This document shows, piece by piece, positions 34,416-43,075 of a stretch of 64,000 nucleotides of DNA. A program made the translations under genes and the position numbers. Below the pieces are notes generated by a model. That model saw only the letters and a program-made list of their open reading frames with translations. It searched no databases and had not been told where the DNA came from. Within the stretch, counting starts at the first letter, position 1; the number at the start of each line of letters is the position of its first letter. This DNA is from Granulicella aggregans (GTDB taxonomy: Bacteria; Acidobacteriota; Terriglobia; Terriglobales; Acidobacteriaceae), in the NCBI RefSeq assembly GCF_014203275.1, contig NZ_JACHIP010000004.1, positions 780,691 to 844,690 on the forward strand. Direction: 5' to 3'.

Positions 34416-35342
34416 CTAGTTTGACGGTACGATTCGCGCGTCTGCGTGAAAGAGTCGATACTCGCCATAGTGAGCTGTCAGCTTCCAGACGTGGACCCTG
34501 TCGTCCGATGCACTCCGTGAGTGGATATTGCTTGGCAGCCAGAACTCTCGATTTGATAGCTTGACTGGTGCGAACTCCTCTGACCATTCCCAAGAGCCGA
34601 AAAGGCCGGGAACGAGTTGACGGTGGGGAACGCGAGTGACGATGCGAGTGACATGCATGAAGGCAGAATCGACAAAGATCCTTCCAGATGCCTTCTCCTC
34701 CTTGGCGCAATTCGTGCCTCGTTCCTTATCGGGGCGGTCGGCAAAATCGACTTGGATCTCGTTCTTCTTCTGTGAATGGATGCTAAAGGCATAGCAGGCC
34801 ATTCCTTCCTTAGAGAGGATATTGAGGCCATTGCTGAAAACGCCGTAGACAATCGCGAGAGATGCCTCGGATGTGTTCGTCTTGGTAGGGGGCTTCCCAT
34901 CGACGAGGTTCACGACCCGAGACTCCTCAAAAATGCCAGCCGTCCCCTCTGGCGAGAGCCGCTGCATCCGAAACGTGGATTCTCTGCGCTGGCTCACTTC
35001 CACGGTAGACGAGGGGTCCCAGGGGACGTTCGCGGATGGGTCTATGCCGGACCCCTCTCGAGGAGCCACCCGAACGATCTCTGCTTTCTCCGTGCAGAAG
35101 AGGTTTGGGATGGATCTTCTATAGTCGAGAACGTTCGGCTCCAGACGATCAAGGATGGCGTTCAGCGTTTGATCTGTTCCGCCAGGCTCCGGGAGCTTCT
35201 GTCTTCCTGACTGCGCTATGGATTCGGCGCAGTACAGGACGCAGGACAGGAAGACCAGGATCTTTAGTTGTTGGCTGGTCGGAAGCAACAGCGGTCGATC
35301 ATGCACAGAGGCCAATTGACGGTGTTGTATGTCGTCGCTCAT
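34416..35342 (-). CDS. Secreted protein of unknown function in VWFA operon
   Basis: A 308-residue protein with a hydrophobic segment at about 27-43 (LKILVFLSCVLYCAESIAQ) that looks like a signal peptide after an extended N-terminus. The mature part holds PNLFCTEKAEIVRV, VVNLVDGKPPTK and IVYGVFSNGLNIL. Similar proteins without a known function occur next to VWFA genes in Acidobacteria. Its start overlaps the preceding VWFA gene (ATGA at 35339-35342). No catalytic motif was recognised. Confidence 0.7.
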   Translation of the reverse strand: MSDDIQHRQLASVHDRPLLLPTSQQLKILVFLSCVLYCAESIAQSGRQKLPEPGGTDQTLNAILDRLEPNVLDYRRSIPNLFCTEKAEIVRVAPREGSGIDPSANVPWDPSSTVEVSQRRESTFRMQRLSPEGTAGIFEESRVVNLVDGKPPTKTNTSEASLAIVYGVFSNGLNILSKEGMACYAFSIHSQKKNEIQVDFADRPDKERGTNCAKEEKASGRIFVDSAFMHVTRIVTRVPHRQLVPGLFGSWEWSEEFAPVKLSNREFWLPSNIHSRSASDDRVHVWKLTAHYGEYRLFHADARIVPSN

Positions 35343-37141
35343 GGGAGGGTGCTCGGCTTCTCTTCAACGGGGAAGTCGAGGGTGCCGATCTTTCCACTGG
35401 TAAGGTCCAATACCCCCAGCCTGAAAAAGATGCGGTTCGTGGAATCTTCGAGAGTCTGGCGAAATCGTAGACCATTGACTTGAATCGAGCTGTAAGCGTC
35501 CGGGGTGAAGACTTGCTCCAGGTACTTGAAACCCGTTACTGGTTTCTGATCCGATTTCTTCCAGCCAACGGCACCGATCACAAGGTTCAGCTTTTGGCCA
35601 CAGTCCGGCTGGTCCATTGCGATGAGAGAGCTCGAATCGATCAAGTACTCCACGGTGGTCTGTTTCGTGGAAGGGGAGCGCGACAACTTCGCCTTGAACG
35701 TGATGCCCTTCTCAGCAGGGGCGTTCTGTTGCATCGAGTCTCGGAATGCCGCGCGTCTCTTATCGGGGCCCGGTGTCGATTCGGTCCGGGGCGCAGTTTG
35801 TGCGCCGGCTTCTGGGGCCGCGATGGCGTAGTAGCCGCGTCGGTACTGAAGATCGCTCTTCTTTGCTCCGTCTACCTTGAGTTCGATTGCATGGTACTTG
35901 CCGTCGTCGGGTGTGTCGGGGGGCTGATAGCTGAGGCTGTAGTAAGCAGGGCCATCAAGCATAGCTTCGCGGATGCCATGACTGAGATCGTTTTGGTTTA
36001 GATACGCCTTACCGCCGGTATTCTGCGCCAGTTCCTGGAGAGTCGCCTGGGTGCTGTGGAGAGAGTCCTGCTCTCTGTCCTGATAGCTGTTAGGAGCCTT
36101 ACCAGGCAAGCCAGCATTAATGTCGGAGCCGGCCATGGATGCGTCCAGCTGGGCGGTCACCAAACCTCGTGCGTCCATGGCGTAAACGGCTATCTGAGCA
36201 TTGGCGAGCTCCGTCTCAAGCTGCTTGAGCTTAGGGGTGTACTCACGGATGAGGTTCGGATCGAAGCCCGTCGCAGCATCAGGACGAAGGGAGATGGGGA
36301 ACGACCCCGAGATCCAAATGAGCCTCTTCCTTCCGGGATATTCCTGTACGAATTGCGCAAGCCGGGCAAGGGAAGACATGGTCAGCGCGACACGAACATC
36401 CATCCTACGGGTACCTTGCTCTGCGAGAGCAACCTCAATGCTTTGTGAGGCAAGCTGAGCTTTGAGCGCGGCATCTTTGATTGTTGCGAGAGACAAGGCT
36501 TGCTTTTTGAAGTCAGCGCCCGACAGCGAGTTATCTTCGCGGATCTGATCAGGGCCGTGTTCAACGTAGAGCGGGGACGAGCGGGCTGCCATGTTTGCAG
36601 CTGCGGAGATCAGGATATCCGATCTTTCGGTGGGGCTCTGGATCATGCGCAGTTCGGTGCCCATACTGAAGAGAGCTACCGGCTGACCAGGCGGCAGTTC
36701 CTGCAGCGCGGCGATGATCTGCTTGCGATTTCTCTGCTGATCGACCATTGAAGTATTGAGCGTGTCGATCAGAATGATGTTGATTGGCCCTTCGATCTGC
36801 CCAACTTGTTGATTTGAGCGCTCCTCGCCGACGGGATCGAAAGGGGACAGAGATGTCGCACGGTTTGGTGACGCTCCGGCGGACGCGGCGTGGAACTCAA
36901 ATGAGGTAATCCGCTGAGGCTTCCCGTCCTCCAAGAGCTGGAAAGCCGACCGATCAATGAGCCTGTCACCCGTCCCCAGGACCACTGCGTCTACGAGTAC
37001 AGAACGTGCCCTAGTGTGGATGAGGGTCGGGGAGTCGGCGGAATTCGTACTTCCAGGACATTGAGCGAGTGTTGGACTGGATGTGTGCAGAAGACCGAGA
37101 GCACAGATCCACCACATTCCCGCGGTCATTCTCTTCAACAT
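35339..37141 (-). CDS. VWFA-related acidobacterial secreted protein
   Basis: A 600-residue protein with a signal peptide (MWWICALGLLHTSSPTLAQ) and a VWFA-related domain (about 45-430) of the type expanded in Acidobacteria. It shows VDAVVLGTGDRLIDRSAFQLLEDGKPQRITSF-like strands, then ININILIDTLNTS-type MIDAS region (INIILIDTLNTSMVDQQ) and LIWISGSFPISLRP. The GGKAYLNQNDL...YYSLSYQPP block is the conserved C-terminal part. The family's role is unknown, perhaps protein binding outside the membrane. It heads a three-gene leftward operon. Confidence 0.82.
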   Translation of the reverse strand: MLKRMTAGMWWICALGLLHTSSPTLAQCPGSTNSADSPTLIHTRARSVLVDAVVLGTGDRLIDRSAFQLLEDGKPQRITSFEFHAASAGASPNRATSLSPFDPVGEERSNQQVGQIEGPINIILIDTLNTSMVDQQRNRKQIIAALQELPPGQPVALFSMGTELRMIQSPTERSDILISAAANMAARSSPLYVEHGPDQIREDNSLSGADFKKQALSLATIKDAALKAQLASQSIEVALAEQGTRRMDVRVALTMSSLARLAQFVQEYPGRKRLIWISGSFPISLRPDAATGFDPNLIREYTPKLKQLETELANAQIAVYAMDARGLVTAQLDASMAGSDINAGLPGKAPNSYQDREQDSLHSTQATLQELAQNTGGKAYLNQNDLSHGIREAMLDGPAYYSLSYQPPDTPDDGKYHAIELKVDGAKKSDLQYRRGYYAIAAPEAGAQTAPRTESTPGPDKRRAAFRDSMQQNAPAEKGITFKAKLSRSPSTKQTTVEYLIDSSSLIAMDQPDCGQKLNLVIGAVGWKKSDQKPVTGFKYLEQVFTPDAYSSIQVNGLRFRQTLEDSTNRIFFRLGVLDLTSGKIGTLDFPVEEKPSTLP

Positions 37142-37402
37142 GGATGAACCCCGGGCTGAATGGCCGCCTAGCGCACCATGCTAAAGCCAAAGACAGAACT
37201 TGTCTATGGATCCTGCGCCACGTCGTTCGCTGTGCAATCTGTAGCATCTCTCGCTCTTATCCGGTTGAAGGGATCGCGACGCGAAAGATCACCAAGCTGA
37301 ATGGAACGGGCCTCCCCTAGTGAATTCGCTTCCTGAACGTTATCCTATCCCCCTCACCTTGTTCTAAGGGCGGTGATTCTTGCTCGCGTAGCAGGGCGCG
37401 GT

Positions 37403-40078
37403 CTACTCGTGTCGGAGGGCAGCCATGGGGTCAGTGCTAGCGGCACGTACGGTGGGGATTAGACAGGCAGCAACCGTGGAGACAAGGAGAAGCGCTGGGA
37501 CAATCACGAACGTGACAGGGTCGAGCGCGGGAACTTCGTACAGGAAGCTACGTACCAGGCGAGCAGATCCGATAGCCACAGCCATACCAATGCAGAGCCC
37601 GGTGATGAGAAGCGACAATCCTTCGCGGAGGATGAGGCGTGCGATGCCGATACGAGTGGAACCGAGGGCCATACGAAGGCCGATCTCACTGGTTCGCTGC
37701 CGAACTGAATAGGCGAGCAGTCCATAAACTCCCGCGACAGCGAGGAAGAGGGCGATGGCAGAGAAGAGCGTAAGCACCATCGTTTGAAAACGGCGCGGGG
37801 CGGTAGATTGGGTGGCAAGGTCACTCATTACGTGAACGTCGGAGAGAGCTATACCAGGGTCGATCGAGCGGAGGACTGCATGAACAGTCTTAAGGACCGT
37901 CTCATTCGGAAGAGTTGAGCCTAGGGCAAGATAAACCCCATTCGGAGGCTGGTTGCCATCGAAGAAGGGATCATATATCTGAGGAACTGCGACTGTCTCA
38001 AGTCCTTCGTTGCGGATGTCCTGTGCGACTCCAACAACCGTCGACCAAGGAGCTGCAGCGGCTTTGCGAACATGCTGACCAATTGCGTCTTTGCCCGCGA
38101 AGAACCGTTTTGCGAAAGTCTCATTGACAATCACTACCGGATGCGGGGCAGGGAAGTCCTCGTCCGGGGTGAAGTTGCGGCCTCTGATCAAAGGTGTTTG
38201 CATCGCGGGGAGGTAGCCGGAGGTTATAGCTCGCTCCTCGACTAACGGATGATCCACTCCCAAATCGCCGTCTACCGTCAGAGTAGTGAGGCTTTCGGAG
38301 TCTGTCAGTGGCAGGAAGTTGACTAGGCCGACCGAATCAATGCCATGTTGTATTTCGACTCTTTCAAGAAGAGTTGTATAGAACGCCTGAAGCTTTTGAG
38401 GTGTCTCGTAGCGTGGTGTGACGGCCACGTTGACGGCGATGGTGGAGGGCGAGAAACCTGTCTGCACGGAAAGCAAGTTCATGTAGCTGCGGAGGAATAG
38501 TCCAGCCCCGACAAGAAGAATAACGACAATTGCGACTTGTGCCGTGACGAGCGTACTACGCAGACGACGGCGGCTAGCGACAAGTCCTCGGGCACCAGCA
38601 CTTGAGACAACCTCAGTGAGGTTGATGCGTGAGGCTGAAATTGAGGGAAGTATGCCGAAGGCGAAGCTCGTGATGAGGCTAATCAGCACGGCGAAGGAGA
38701 GGGCGCGGAGATCGAGCGATGTGCTCGCCATGTGTGGAATGTTACCGGGATTGAGTTTGAGAAGACCCTGCACGAAGAGGTAGGCGAGTCCAACTCCCAC
38801 GAGTCCTGCTGAGCAACCAAGAAGGAGTGACTCTGTGAGCATTTGCCGTAGAATGCGGCCTCGCCTCGCGCCTAAAGCAGCGCGGACACCAAGCTCATGT
38901 TGTCGGTTCGCGGCGCGTGCAAGAAGAAGATTCGCGGCGTTACCACACGCGATTAGGAGGACGAAGCCGACTGTCCCTAGAAGGAGAAACATTAGTGGGC
39001 GAACAGGACCGAGAACGTATTCAGGAAAGGATTTGACCATGCCGGTCCAACCCTCGGCAAATTCACCGTGATGCAACCGATTTAGGCGTGCCATGACGGA
39101 CTTCAACTCTGATTGAGCTTCTTGGGGGGTGACGCTTGGTTTAAGACGGGCTAGTGCGTTGGCGCTCGATTGATCTCGATCCGCCTTTTCCTGCGGAGTG
39201 AGAGATGAGGGAATCCAAATCTGGGTGGTCTCAATGCTGCCATTACCGTAGGCGAGTTCACTCTTGTGCGGATAGCCGAAGTCTTTTGGCATGACACCGA
39301 CGATTTTGTAGGTTTGCTCGTCGAGGGTGATGCTGCGATCAAGGATATTGGCCGCCCCCGCGAAGAGTGACTGCCATAGGGGGTAACCGATAATGACGAC
39401 GTGGTTGCTACCCGGTTCCTCGTCCTGCGCCTTGAAATCACTTCCGATGATCGGTTCGACTTCGAGTGTATGGAAGAAGCTGCTATCAATCTTCGCCGCA
39501 CCCACACGCTGAGCCTGGTCGCCTGCATTGAGGCTGTAGATCTTCTGGTTGAAGAAAGTGATCGAATCATAAGAGCGTGACGCGGCCCTGATGTCGAAAA
39601 AGTCCGCGTCGCTCGGACCGAATACTTCAGGCCCAGGGAGCCCCTTGATGTCCGGATTTGGCGTGAACAGGTAGACGAGGCGGCTTGAGTCACCGTACGG
39701 GAGAGAGCGCAGCAGGACTGCGTTGACCAGTGAAAAGATCGCCGTGCAAGCTCCGATGCCGAGCGCAAGCATGAGGACGGTGGCGAAAGTAAATGCTGGC
39801 TGGCGTCGAAGGGAGCGGAACCCGTAACGTACGTCCTGTGCCAAGTCTTCTACAAGCGCAGTTCCACGAGATTCGTAGGTGGCTTCGATCGCTTGCGACG
39901 TGCTGCCGAACTCTGCCTTGGCTGTAATGCGTGCCAGTTCTGGCGACATGCCGCGAGCAATGTTCCGTTCAATCAGGCTTTCAAGGTGGAATCTTAGCTC
40001 TTCGCCAAGTTCGATGTTGCTAGCGTCTTTTTGAAAAAGAGAGTGAACGCGGCGGAGTGCACTTCTGAGTAGACGCAT
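37403..40078 (-). CDS. Large FtsX/MacB-type ABC permease (acidobacterial duplicated permease)
   Basis: An 891-residue permease with an N-terminal leader typical of PadR-linked permeases (about 20-60, IELGEELRFHLESLIERNIARGMSPELA), then two MacB-like periplasmic domains and two FtsX domains. Membrane helices are at about 95-120, 370-400, 420-450, 470-500, 520-545 and again near 775-880. The stretch FATVLMLALGIGACTAIFSLVNAVLLRSLPY is the common first helix. No ATPase gene is adjacent. It likely pairs with a separate MacB-type ATPase for efflux or lipoprotein handling, as inferred for the family. It is 12 bases behind the PadR gene. Confidence 0.85.
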   Translation of the reverse strand: MRLLRSALRRVHSLFQKDASNIELGEELRFHLESLIERNIARGMSPELARITAKAEFGSTSQAIEATYESRGTALVEDLAQDVRYGFRSLRRQPAFTFATVLMLALGIGACTAIFSLVNAVLLRSLPYGDSSRLVYLFTPNPDIKGLPGPEVFGPSDADFFDIRAASRSYDSITFFNQKIYSLNAGDQAQRVGAAKIDSSFFHTLEVEPIIGSDFKAQDEEPGSNHVVIIGYPLWQSLFAGAANILDRSITLDEQTYKIVGVMPKDFGYPHKSELAYGNGSIETTQIWIPSSLTPQEKADRDQSSANALARLKPSVTPQEAQSELKSVMARLNRLHHGEFAEGWTGMVKSFPEYVLGPVRPLMFLLLGTVGFVLLIACGNAANLLLARAANRQHELGVRAALGARRGRILRQMLTESLLLGCSAGLVGVGLAYLFVQGLLKLNPGNIPHMASTSLDLRALSFAVLISLITSFAFGILPSISASRINLTEVVSSAGARGLVASRRRLRSTLVTAQVAIVVILLVGAGLFLRSYMNLLSVQTGFSPSTIAVNVAVTPRYETPQKLQAFYTTLLERVEIQHGIDSVGLVNFLPLTDSESLTTLTVDGDLGVDHPLVEERAITSGYLPAMQTPLIRGRNFTPDEDFPAPHPVVIVNETFAKRFFAGKDAIGQHVRKAAAAPWSTVVGVAQDIRNEGLETVAVPQIYDPFFDGNQPPNGVYLALGSTLPNETVLKTVHAVLRSIDPGIALSDVHVMSDLATQSTAPRRFQTMVLTLFSAIALFLAVAGVYGLLAYSVRQRTSEIGLRMALGSTRIGIARLILREGLSLLITGLCIGMAVAIGSARLVRSFLYEVPALDPVTFVIVPALLLVSTVAACLIPTVRAASTDPMAALRHE

Positions 40079-40090
40079 CTTTGCTCCTTT

Positions 40091-40420
40091 TCAGACAGCT
40101 TTGAGGACACCGTGAACGGCGGCGGAGAGACGATCCCAGGACTGCTCTTCGGTCTTGAGGCGAGCGCGGCCCGCCTTGGTGAGGGAGTAGAAGCGCGCCC
40201 GGCGATTGTTTTCAGATTCACCCCACTCGGCTGTGATCCACGCCTGATGTTCAAGGCGATGGAGGGCTGGATAAAGTGCGCTCTGATTGACGCGGAGAAC
40301 GTCGTCGGAGAGCTGGCGAACCCGGTCCGCGATCGCTAGGCCATGCCTCGGGCCGGTGGTAAGGACCTTCAGAATCAATAGATCCAATGTGCCCTGTAGA
40401 AGTTCGTTCGAGCGGGTCAA
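40091..40420 (-). CDS. PadR-family transcriptional regulator
   Basis: A 109-residue winged-helix protein starting at TTG 40420: LLQGTLDLLILKVLTTGPRHGLAIADRVRQLS is the diagnostic PadR N-terminus, followed by SALYPALHRLEHQAWITAEWG and SLTKAGRARL. GAGGTG lies five bases upstream. It precedes the large permease with a 12-base gap, the usual acidobacterial arrangement, and likely represses both genes through the palindrome at 40424-40446. Confidence 0.88.
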   Translation of the reverse strand: MTRSNELLQGTLDLLILKVLTTGPRHGLAIADRVRQLSDDVLRVNQSALYPALHRLEHQAWITAEWGESENNRRARFYSLTKAGRARLKTEEQSWDRLSAAVHGVLKAV

Positions 40421-40423
40421 GCA

Positions 40424-40446
40424 CTCACCTCAATAATTGAGGTGAG
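40424..40446. promoter_or_regulatory. Palindrome overlapping PadR ribosome-binding site
   Basis: CTCACCTCAA (40424-40433) and TTGAGGTGAG (40437-40446) are perfect 10-base arms with a TAA centre. The right arm, read on the minus strand, ends four bases from the PadR start, so the site covers its ribosome-binding site. It is a good candidate for PadR self-repression. Confidence 0.65.
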
Positions 40447-40533
40447 GATATACGAAAAGCTCCTTGGGCACAAGGATCAGCTAAACATGCGGCTTCATGC
40501 AAGCCCCAGAGATCAACTGCTATTCTTCACAAT

Positions 40534-40872
40534 GTGAAGCGAACAACGCAGACGAATGACCATCGGCGGGTACTTGTCACTCTCGCCATGTCTTTCGTAA
40601 TTTTGTGTGTCCTTCACCCATACCCCGGATTTGTTCTTATGGGGCTGGAGAGTCTGGTTTGTTTCCTATTCTTCGTCTTCCTTACTTTCTTCATATGCCA
40701 ACAAGCCGTGGCACCTGGAGCGCTTTTCGTCTCAAGCTCTCTGCGCTTTGCTGGATTCGTGCTGGAAGAGACTTCGAGTCGACTCGGGCCCGACCTTGCC
40801 GATAGTTTTGCCATCAGCGATCCGGTATTTCCGTTTCGCTTTCAACTACCTTCTCCGCCTCTGTCTCTCTAA
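40534..40872 (+). CDS. Possible small membrane protein
   Basis: A frame of 112 residues from GTG 40534 with two hydrophobic segments (about 14-32, LVTLAMSFVILCVLHPYPG, and 35-57, GLESLVCFLFFVFLTFF). No clear ribosome-binding site precedes it and no family was recognised. The Ser/Arg-rich tail is not protein-like. Coding is uncertain. Confidence 0.3.
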   Translation: MKRTTQTNDHRRVLVTLAMSFVILCVLHPYPGFVLMGLESLVCFLFFVFLTFFICQQAVAPGALFVSSSLRFAGFVLEETSSRLGPDLADSFAISDPVFPFRFQLPSPPLSL

Positions 40873-40966
40873 ACCCCACCAGATCTGAAGCGCCGCACTC
40901 AAAGGGGCGGCTTCGCGTGTCTTGTACTGGAGCCTGAAGTCTTCTTCAGGGAGGAGATGTGTATCC

Positions 40967-42469
40967 ATGAGCGATATGAAACGCAGAACTGCGTCTAGCG
41001 ACACTGATCATTCTGCCAAGAGCAACAGCAAGGTATTGTCCAGCTATTACGACTCCCTCCTCACTCTCAAAGAAGATCTACAGCTCGCACAATCCATGCG
41101 CTCGCGGTCTATGGTATTGATGGCGGGCGGCATCGGCGCGGGTCTGGTTATCAGCGTGATAGCGGTCGTCCATCCCGCGGTCGCACTTGTCTGGGCGGCA
41201 ATGCCTCTCGTTTTGGCGTGCTTCGCAGCCAAGAACTACATTCGTGCGGGTAAGGTGTGGAGGAACATCGAGAGACGGACGGAATATTACAAACGCGGAA
41301 TAGATCGCCTGACCGGGGCATGGCAAGGTCGGGCCCGCACGGGCGAGGAATTCGCTCGTAAAAATCACCTGTACCAGACGGACCTCAACGTAATAGGGGA
41401 GGGATCGCTATTCGAACTGCTCTGTACGGTCCGGTCGGAATTCGGTGCAGAACGTTTGGCTGACTACCTGCTAGAGCCGATAAGTTTGGCGGAAAGCAAA
41501 TCACGTCAGATGGCGGTTGGAGAACTGCGTGGGAACAGTTCTCTCAGAGAGCGGATGAGTTCCCTCGTGGACTTCCGGTCAGAAGATGCCAGCTTCTCTA
41601 CCTTTAGAGGCTGGCTCAGTCTGCCACATCTCGTTTGTCCAGGGTGGCTTCGACCGCTCCTACTCTTATCAAGTGGATGCAGTCTCCTTCTTGGAATTGG
41701 ACTCCTTTCTCACATATTCCTGAGTGGCTTGACGCTGGCCGTCCTGGGCGGAATGGTTGCATTTAAAATCACCGTCGCGGGCAGGGTGGATGCCTGGGCA
41801 GAGTTTGAGGCGCTGCAAGCAATTGCCGGGTATGCGTATGAGGAGCCGGATGCCATCTTCCCCGAACTCCTTGATGGAGCCCCTATTTTCGAGACTACTC
41901 AGCTCGGCCATCCATTGCTTGACGGAGATAGTTGCGTGCGCAACGACATCGCATTCAATCCGCGATCTCAGTTCTACCTAATGACGGGTTCAAATATGGC
42001 TGGAAAGAGCACTATCCTGAGAACAATCGGCCTGGATGCGGTGATTGCATTCGCAGGCGGCCCAATTAGAGCGTCGCAGGCTAAGCTCTCGAGCATGGCT
42101 ATATGCTCATCCCTCACACTTTCCGACTCGCTGTTGGATGGGCGATCGAAGTTTCTAGCAGAGGTTACCCGCCTCGGGGAAACCATCAAGCTTGCGCGGT
42201 CTGGAAGAGCAGTCCTATTCCTAATCGATGAAATCCTCAGTGGTACAAGCTCGAGAGACCGAACGAGATCAGTGGCTTCGATCGTCAAAGCACTTGCAGA
42301 TTGCGGAGCCGTCGGCGCAATCTCAACACATGATCACAGTCTCTGTAAGACCATTTACCCTTCGGCTGGGAGTGGAGTCCTATTCCATATGGAAAGCCCC
42401 GTACCAGATGACCCCCTGCTCTTCGATTACCTCCTGAAGCCGGGGGGGGGCAACCAACTCCAGCGCTGA
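40967..42469 (+). CDS. Membrane-anchored MutS-like ATPase
   Basis: ATG 40967 has GGAGGAG about ten bases upstream. The 500-residue product has two membrane helices near 45-85 (VLMAGGIGAGLVISVIAVV and ALVWAAMPLVLACFAAK) and another pair near 220-260. The C-terminal third is the MutS ATPase: Walker A TGSNMAGKST (340-349), Walker B VLFLIDEILSGTSSRDR and STHDHSL. The DNA mismatch-recognition domains of MutS are absent. This MutS-related family with membrane segments is known from Bacteroidetes and Acidobacteria; its role is not established. Confidence 0.78.
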   Translation: MSDMKRRTASSDTDHSAKSNSKVLSSYYDSLLTLKEDLQLAQSMRSRSMVLMAGGIGAGLVISVIAVVHPAVALVWAAMPLVLACFAAKNYIRAGKVWRNIERRTEYYKRGIDRLTGAWQGRARTGEEFARKNHLYQTDLNVIGEGSLFELLCTVRSEFGAERLADYLLEPISLAESKSRQMAVGELRGNSSLRERMSSLVDFRSEDASFSTFRGWLSLPHLVCPGWLRPLLLLSSGCSLLLGIGLLSHIFLSGLTLAVLGGMVAFKITVAGRVDAWAEFEALQAIAGYAYEEPDAIFPELLDGAPIFETTQLGHPLLDGDSCVRNDIAFNPRSQFYLMTGSNMAGKSTILRTIGLDAVIAFAGGPIRASQAKLSSMAICSSLTLSDSLLDGRSKFLAEVTRLGETIKLARSGRAVLFLIDEILSGTSSRDRTRSVASIVKALADCGAVGAISTHDHSLCKTIYPSAGSGVLFHMESPVPDDPLLFDYLLKPGGGNQLQR

Positions 42470-42581
42470 GGCAATACTTCGCATGGTCGGTATCTAAACG
42501 GTTTGGGATACCCCAACATTGCCCCTAGTGACAGCGTTGTTGGGTCTGCCCCAATCTACAGAAGTCGCCTTGACGGGATTG

Positions 42582-43067
42582 TCACGACGGGATCGTACCG
42601 GGAGCGAGGCTCGATCCGCCTATCAAGCGATCGGGTGGATTGCCGCGCGACCTTTTGGCGCGCCAATTGTGATAGGCCACCAGCATCGGAGCGGCGACCG
42701 CTATCGATGAATACGTCCCGATCAGAATCCCCACTACCAGAGCGAACGAAAATCCATTGAGCGCAGCTCCACCGAGCAGATAAAGACTTTGCACTGTCAA
42801 GAACGTCAGGCCTGATGTCAGCAAGGTCCTGCTAAGCGCCTGTTTGATCGATTTATTAACCACATCGGCTAGTGAACGCATTCGAGTGGTAGAAAGATTC
42901 TCGCGAATTCGATCGAAAACGACGATTGTGTCGTTCATTGAGTAGCCGACTAAAGTGAGAATTGCTGCTACGACGGTAAGATCTATTTCGCGGTTGGTTA
43001 ACGAAAACGCGCCAACCGTAATCAGAGTGTCATGAAACACCGCCGCGACGGCAGCCTCGCATCTCAA
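42582..43067 (-). pseudogene. secF: secF remnant (C-terminal half)
   Basis: A 161-residue frame matching only the C-terminal half of the preprotein translocase subunit SecF: FHDTLITVGAFSLTNREIDLTVVAAILTLVGYSMNDTIVVFDRIREN (key residues: NDTIVVFDRIREN), then SRTLLTSGLTFLTV and the last helices. The N-terminal half, with the first helix and periplasmic domain, is missing; upstream is the end of the regulator gene. A complete secDF presumably lies elsewhere. This looks like a partial duplication left by a rearrangement. Confidence 0.75.
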
Positions 43068-43075
43068 CTAGCTAC

